This document shows positions 59,844 to 64,000 of a stretch of DNA of 64,000 bases, one piece after another. The stretch comes from Rostratula benghalensis (taxonomy: Eukaryota > Chordata > Aves > Charadriiformes > Rostratulidae). The DNA lies in NCBI GenBank assembly GCA_013399305.1, contig VXAI01000340.1, forward strand, positions 53,895 through 117,894. The letters run 5' to 3'. A program made the translations under genes and the position numbers. How positions within the stretch are numbered: position 1 is the first letter of the stretch; every line of letters starts with the position of its first letter. The notes under the pieces were generated by a model, which worked only from the letters and a program-made list of their open reading frames with translations, was not told the origin of the DNA and did no database searches.

Positions 59844-62633
59844 GCAGTATTGAGTACTTACTGCTTTGTAGGGGGTTGGTGGAAAGGAGTGGTATCTCAG
59901 ATAAATGCTGCAAAAAGCAGAGCCATTGACTTGAAAGTAAAATCCAGTTGAGTGGAAGACGTGGAAACGAAAAAAACATGAGCTGCTGAGAACCTTCATC
60001 TCTAACGAGAACTATTCCCTTCTCAGTTCCCACCATCCAAATTTTGCAAAAAGTGAAGCAAGCATTTAATCTGTGAAAGCTCCACACACTGAGTGGTATA
60101 TACAGGAGATTCTTCCTGAACATAGACTTCTAAAACCTGTTACTCTTCAAATAACTACCCTAAGCTCAGCTGAACTAACCAGCAGGGCCTTACAAATCAG
60201 TGCTGTAAGATGCCCTTGTTCCTTTGGGTATCTGGTTGTTTGACTTGAGGAAACTCTTGTGTATGTTCCCATCTGGAATAATAATTTTGATATCTGCTTT
60301 CAAACCTTCAGCCAGGGGAGACTAGCTCTCAGTACTGAAGAAAGGCAAATTTTTAAATCTCCACAAATTACATATTTTTCTTGTCAACGTGTGGGTAAAG
60401 TTTAGTTAAATTGCTACCCAAGGCTATTTAGATTAAAAAAAAGTCAAAGGAGACGTTGTTTTGAAAGTATAAGATAACCATTTCAGTAAGGACAGGAATG
60501 ACTCAACAGGGAAGTAATCTTTTTCCAGAACAGTGCATAGGACTGGTTGATTTATTACAACAAGATGGGAGAATTGCTTCACAATGGTTGAATGCTGCCA
60601 CTTCTGGTGCCATAAAAAGTACTGGCTTGACACTTTTCAAGATTAATGGAAGAGTGAAGGAAATAGAAAAGAAGTTCTTGAATCTTCCAGTCAATAATGC
60701 AGAGAGTACAATTCTCAAACTGAAAAATGAGTAATGTGTTGGTGTAGACTCAATGGCTAAAGTCATCACTGCTGTAACTAACTGCAGTAGCTTTTCCACT
60801 GGGCAGTTGGGCATTACTGGATGTGTTGCCTCCCTTTCCCTGCATCCTGGCTTGCCATAACCCTGCAGATTTTGAGTTAGGCTTTTACCGAGGTATGCAG
60901 GAAACAATAAGAGGTGCTTACAGAAAGTTCAGATTCTTAAACATGGAGACCATTCATGTGTATTTTAAAATAGTGTTGTAATAGCTATATTTAAGACTAG
61001 AGTAGATTAGTTTGTTTGCCCCTTGAGGGATCCTTGAGCAGCTGTCCAGATACATGCACGTTGAAGCTACCCTGGTCTTTAAACCAGTGTGGAAATCTGA
61101 CTGGCATAAATACTGCTGTGATTACCTGTCTGTTCATCTCTTAAACAGTTGTTTTTTCCCTATGCATCAGCAGTGTTGTGGCACCAAATTCTGGATGCTT
61201 TGCTTGCAGAAGTACCTGGGACATTTTCTTGCATGTATTCAGGGATTAATCGGTCTGCTAGAGAGCCAGATCCTGCAACTCGTGATGGGTATTCATGTCC
61301 TTAATCATGGCTGATGTGGTCAATGTATTGCTGGTATGCCTGCAGCTGTGCTTTTCTATTGATCAGCATGGCGACCAGATAATCCTGTTGTGCTGGGTAC
61401 AAGGGTTTTTTCCTTTTCATGTGTTCGGTTCTTTTTTTCCTAACCCACTTCTGGTTTTCTTTCATGCATTGTAAAGCAGGTGGCAGCAGCTATGAGTAGT
61501 ATTGTCACTTCTACTGACAGTAGTGAAGATACTCTGCTATTACTCTTTATAAGGATAGTGTTAAAACAAATACATAGTGAGAAGACTTCACTAGCAATGA
61601 GGCTGGATTGATATCTGGTGCAGCAAGTTCTTGGATTGTGAGAAATGTTTTTAACAGTTGGTTTCATGTATCCTTCTGAAATGGAAATTTTTAGGTTTGA
61701 ATACTCGAAGTGGATACTTTGGGACAACTAATTTGTGCTCAGCCAGGCAAGAAGAGGAGTTAAAAAGAACCATTTTAGTTTATACCAAATTACTCCACTG
61801 TAACCACTGAAAGTAATTTCTTGCCCTGTTTAGTCTTATGTGACCAATATTATTTAAAAGATGTACTGGATACGTTTCAATAAGTGGATCTCAGGAAAAC
61901 ATGATAAACATCATAGTAAAGATGGAAAGAAGAGGGAATAGGAAATAGGTACTTCATGGTATATTTGCTCAGGTCTAACTATACCTGAGGGATGCCTCAG
62001 CATAATCAGCCTTTTTTGGCTTCTGCTCTTGGAAGTCTGTGGGGCCTCTGTGGTTTAAATGAATAGGACAAGTAGGTCTAAAGTTATAATGTTGTGTTTC
62101 TTGTGGCCATATTCTGTCCTTAGCAAGATTAGGCCAAAAGTTTTTATTGGCATGCACCCTCAAGTCATTACTCCGGCCTAGAAAGTACACACAACTTGCC
62201 AGATACCATTATGTAGTAGCCTTATGGGTGGAATAGACTTCTATCAATGTTTGCTGATTGAATGAAATTGCAGAAAAATTATCTTTCTTTCTAGTGTACT
62301 AAAACTGAAACACATGGCTGATAGCTGTCAAGGATGGGAAGAGGAAGTGTGCAAAGGTGGAGATCACAGATTATAATTTGATTTTCTGTATTAATTAGCA
62401 ATTTACCATCATATAGCAACTGAGAAGGGGATTCCTGTAGTCTTCTGCACAAATTATGCATATAGAATATCATACTGAAGTAACTCCTCATTTAGGTCAT
62501 GTAATGAATTTCTTTACAGGAAAGAAATGGATTACTCTATATAGATATTTATCTAAATATATTTTATCTTTTGTAATACTATAATTAAAACCTGTAGGTA
62601 TCACTTGATGAACTTTTTCCTACTTGTTCTTAG

Positions 62634-62761
62634 TACCGAAAATTGATGGGAAAGAAAAACCTATAGTCAGTTATGAAGGAGATACGGCTGTAATGATCTG
62701 TAAGAGTTTTGGCTATACTCCCATTGCTTGGACCTGGTATAAGATCAATGGAAGTGAACAG
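62634..62761 (+). CDS. EMB: EMB exon 7: first half of Ig domain 2
   Basis: A 128-nt exon entering in phase 1 and leaving in phase 0 at GTAAGG. It encodes VPKIDGKEKPIVSYEGDTAV, then MICKSFGYTPIAWTWYKINGSEQ. The VPxxxGKxKPxxSYxGD pattern and the WTWY core are diagnostic of Ig domain 2 of embigin (mammals: KPLISYVGD and NWTWY). The B-strand Cys is in MICK and the C-strand Trp in WTWY; NGS is a sequon. Confidence 0.96.
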
Positions 62762-63884
62762 GTAAGGTTTCTATCTGTTGGCCAAGCAAAACTGTATTGC
62801 AGAAACTAAGTAGAGACACTTCATCAAGTATAACAACTTTTCTCTCTAGGCTTTACCAATTGTATTTCCATTTAAGTAATGTAAATCTCCTATACATGCA
62901 AAAATGTGATATTTATAAGGTATTCATTGTTACAGGGATGTAGTTGTGGTTTGTATGATGTTTCTTAGTCAAAAAGACCTTGCCCTACTTTTACTGCTCA
63001 GAGTAAAACAAATGAGACAAGTTTTGAGGTACTTCCTTTTACTATATTAATGATTATGAATGGTGTTATATTGCTCAAATCATACTACTTGATCTATAAA
63101 AGAAATCTTAGCAGGATGCTTTTAAAAGACATCTAAGGTATTTGGAGGCTTGAGGGAGAACAGGAGCATCTCCCTTTTCTCCTGCAACCTTAGGTAGTTC
63201 TGTATTTCCCAGCCTGTATGACAGCTCTGGGGCACTGGACCTGAAGGAGGCCGTCCTTTGTTGGGAGACTGCTGTGACACCTGATTCTGAATGGCCTGAA
63301 ATCTCTTTTCAATTCAGCTCTTGCCTTAAAAGCTGTGAGGAAAAAATCTGACAGCAGTTTTCCTCTTTCACTTACCCACCTTCCAGGATCCCACTTAGTC
63401 TTGGAAGCATAGCCACTTTGTTCTAGCCCTTTTCTGGGGGAAGCACTGTCAATGGAGTGGAGGTAAACAGATCAGTCTCCTTTGTACTGCTGGAGAGTAG
63501 CATTAACTTTCTAAGACTACCTCAACTTCCTTGAAAGTGTATGCTTTGTGTTGTAGTGAAACCCAGATGTTATATCCAGACATTTAAGGCTGCCTTTGTC
63601 AGTTGAGAGAAAATAGATTCAGTGGTAACTTTCATCTGATTTAAATAGACAAAAACAGGTCAAACAACTTGCTCACTAAAAGTACCTGTTTTCCTTCACT
63701 GAATGTAAAGGGAACCAGGGTGTCCAGCTAAGATAAATCCTTCCTTTGAAGGTAGACTAATCATGCTTAAAGTGCTATGTGTTCTTAACCCATTTAACGT
63801 AGAACTATCTGTTAATATAAATAATTTGATTAAACACTTTTTCTTTGCATTAATAAGAACTTTTAATGTATTTGTTTTTTTCAG
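62762..63884 (+). other. EMB: EMB intron 7
   Basis: A 1.1-kb intron splitting Ig domain 2, ending in TGTTTTTTTCAG. No other feature is seen. Confidence 0.85.
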
Positions 63885-64000
63885 ATTGCCATTAATGACT
63901 CTTTGCTGGCAGACAAGTATGCAATTAATAGGGTATCTGCCAACGTAACCCATCTGAAGATACTAAAGCTCACCAAGGAAGATGATGGTGTATATTGGTG
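63885..64000 (+). CDS. EMB: EMB exon 8: second half of Ig domain 2 (cut by the window edge)
   Basis: The exon starts in phase 0 and encodes IAINDSLLADKYAINRVSAN, then VTHLKILKLTKEDDGVYWC, reaching the F-strand cysteine in the last two visible bases. The KYxIN...AN.TxLKIxxL..EDxxxYWC pattern matches mammalian embigin. Sequons at NDS and NVT are present. The rest of this exon and the exons for the transmembrane helix (with the conserved acidic residue of the basigin family) and the cytoplasmic tail should follow to the right. Confidence 0.95.
   Translation, partial: MAINDSLLADKYAINRVSANVTHLKILKLTKEDDGVYW

Larger units (their letters stand above)
59527..62633 (+). other. EMB: EMB intron 6
   Basis: A 3.1-kb intron between the two Ig domains. 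It includes a 17-base direct repeat (59705-59721 and 59729-59745), an 11-bp tandem duplication, and an unexplained 78-codon open frame (60498-60734). No repeat family is recognised. Confidence 0.85.

Noticed and set aside
1..64000. CRISPR arrays, bacterial operons, integrons or phage
   Set aside because: Composition, spliced genes and CR1 repeats show vertebrate nuclear DNA. No regularly spaced repeat array of that type is present.

Overview
The window is vertebrate nuclear DNA, almost certainly from a bird. It holds several CR1 LINE 3' ends with the avian-type ATTCTATGATTCTATG tail, has an AT-rich background with sharp CpG islands at promoters, and carries exons recognisable as PARP8 and EMB. 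These two genes are neighbours on human chromosome 5, a region largely syntenic with the avian Z, so Z linkage is a reasonable inference that the sequence itself does not prove. Only spliced eukaryotic genes are present; nearly all long open frames are chance or repeat-derived.

Layout. (1) 1-16.7 kb, minus strand: the 5' end of PARP8. Coding exon 1 (15255-15345) and coding exon 2 (14394-14448) are clear. Everything from 14393 to position 1 is intron 2, in which I found no further exon. The promoter lies in a CpG island broken by a 500-base assembly gap (15719-16218). (2) 16.7-46.9 kb: an AT-rich intergenic interval separating two head-to-head genes. It contains a CR1 fragment next to a solo endogenous-retrovirus LTR with a perfect 5-bp target-site duplication (30547-31298), two short CR1 ends, a GC-rich but CpG-poor block (about 32.4-33.6 kb), a 35-base gap, and simple repeats. 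(3) 46.9-64.0 kb, plus strand: EMB (embigin). Eight coding exons are present (47331-64000), running from the signal peptide through Ig domain 1 to the second conserved cysteine of Ig domain 2. The transmembrane and cytoplasmic exons lie beyond the window.

The most interesting observation is in EMB. Between the signal peptide and the first Ig domain there are three short, symmetric phase 1-1 exons (87, 90 and 90 nt). Introns 1 and 2 carry a diverged but collinear direct repeat of about 1 kb at a nearly constant offset of about 2.81-2.82 kb (about 50.12-51.12 kb versus about 52.93-53.97 kb). Exons 2 and 3, and the bases just after them, also look alike. The simplest reading is an old tandem duplication of an exon-containing unit that lengthened the extracellular stalk of embigin. 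A second point is the PARP8 exon 2 donor, which is weak and followed at once by a roughly 40-nt U-rich tract in the transcript, the usual layout of a TIA1-type regulated 5' splice site.

The two genes do not form an operon or shared pathway. PARP8 encodes an intracellular mono-ADP-ribosyltransferase. EMB encodes a membrane glycoprotein of the basigin family.
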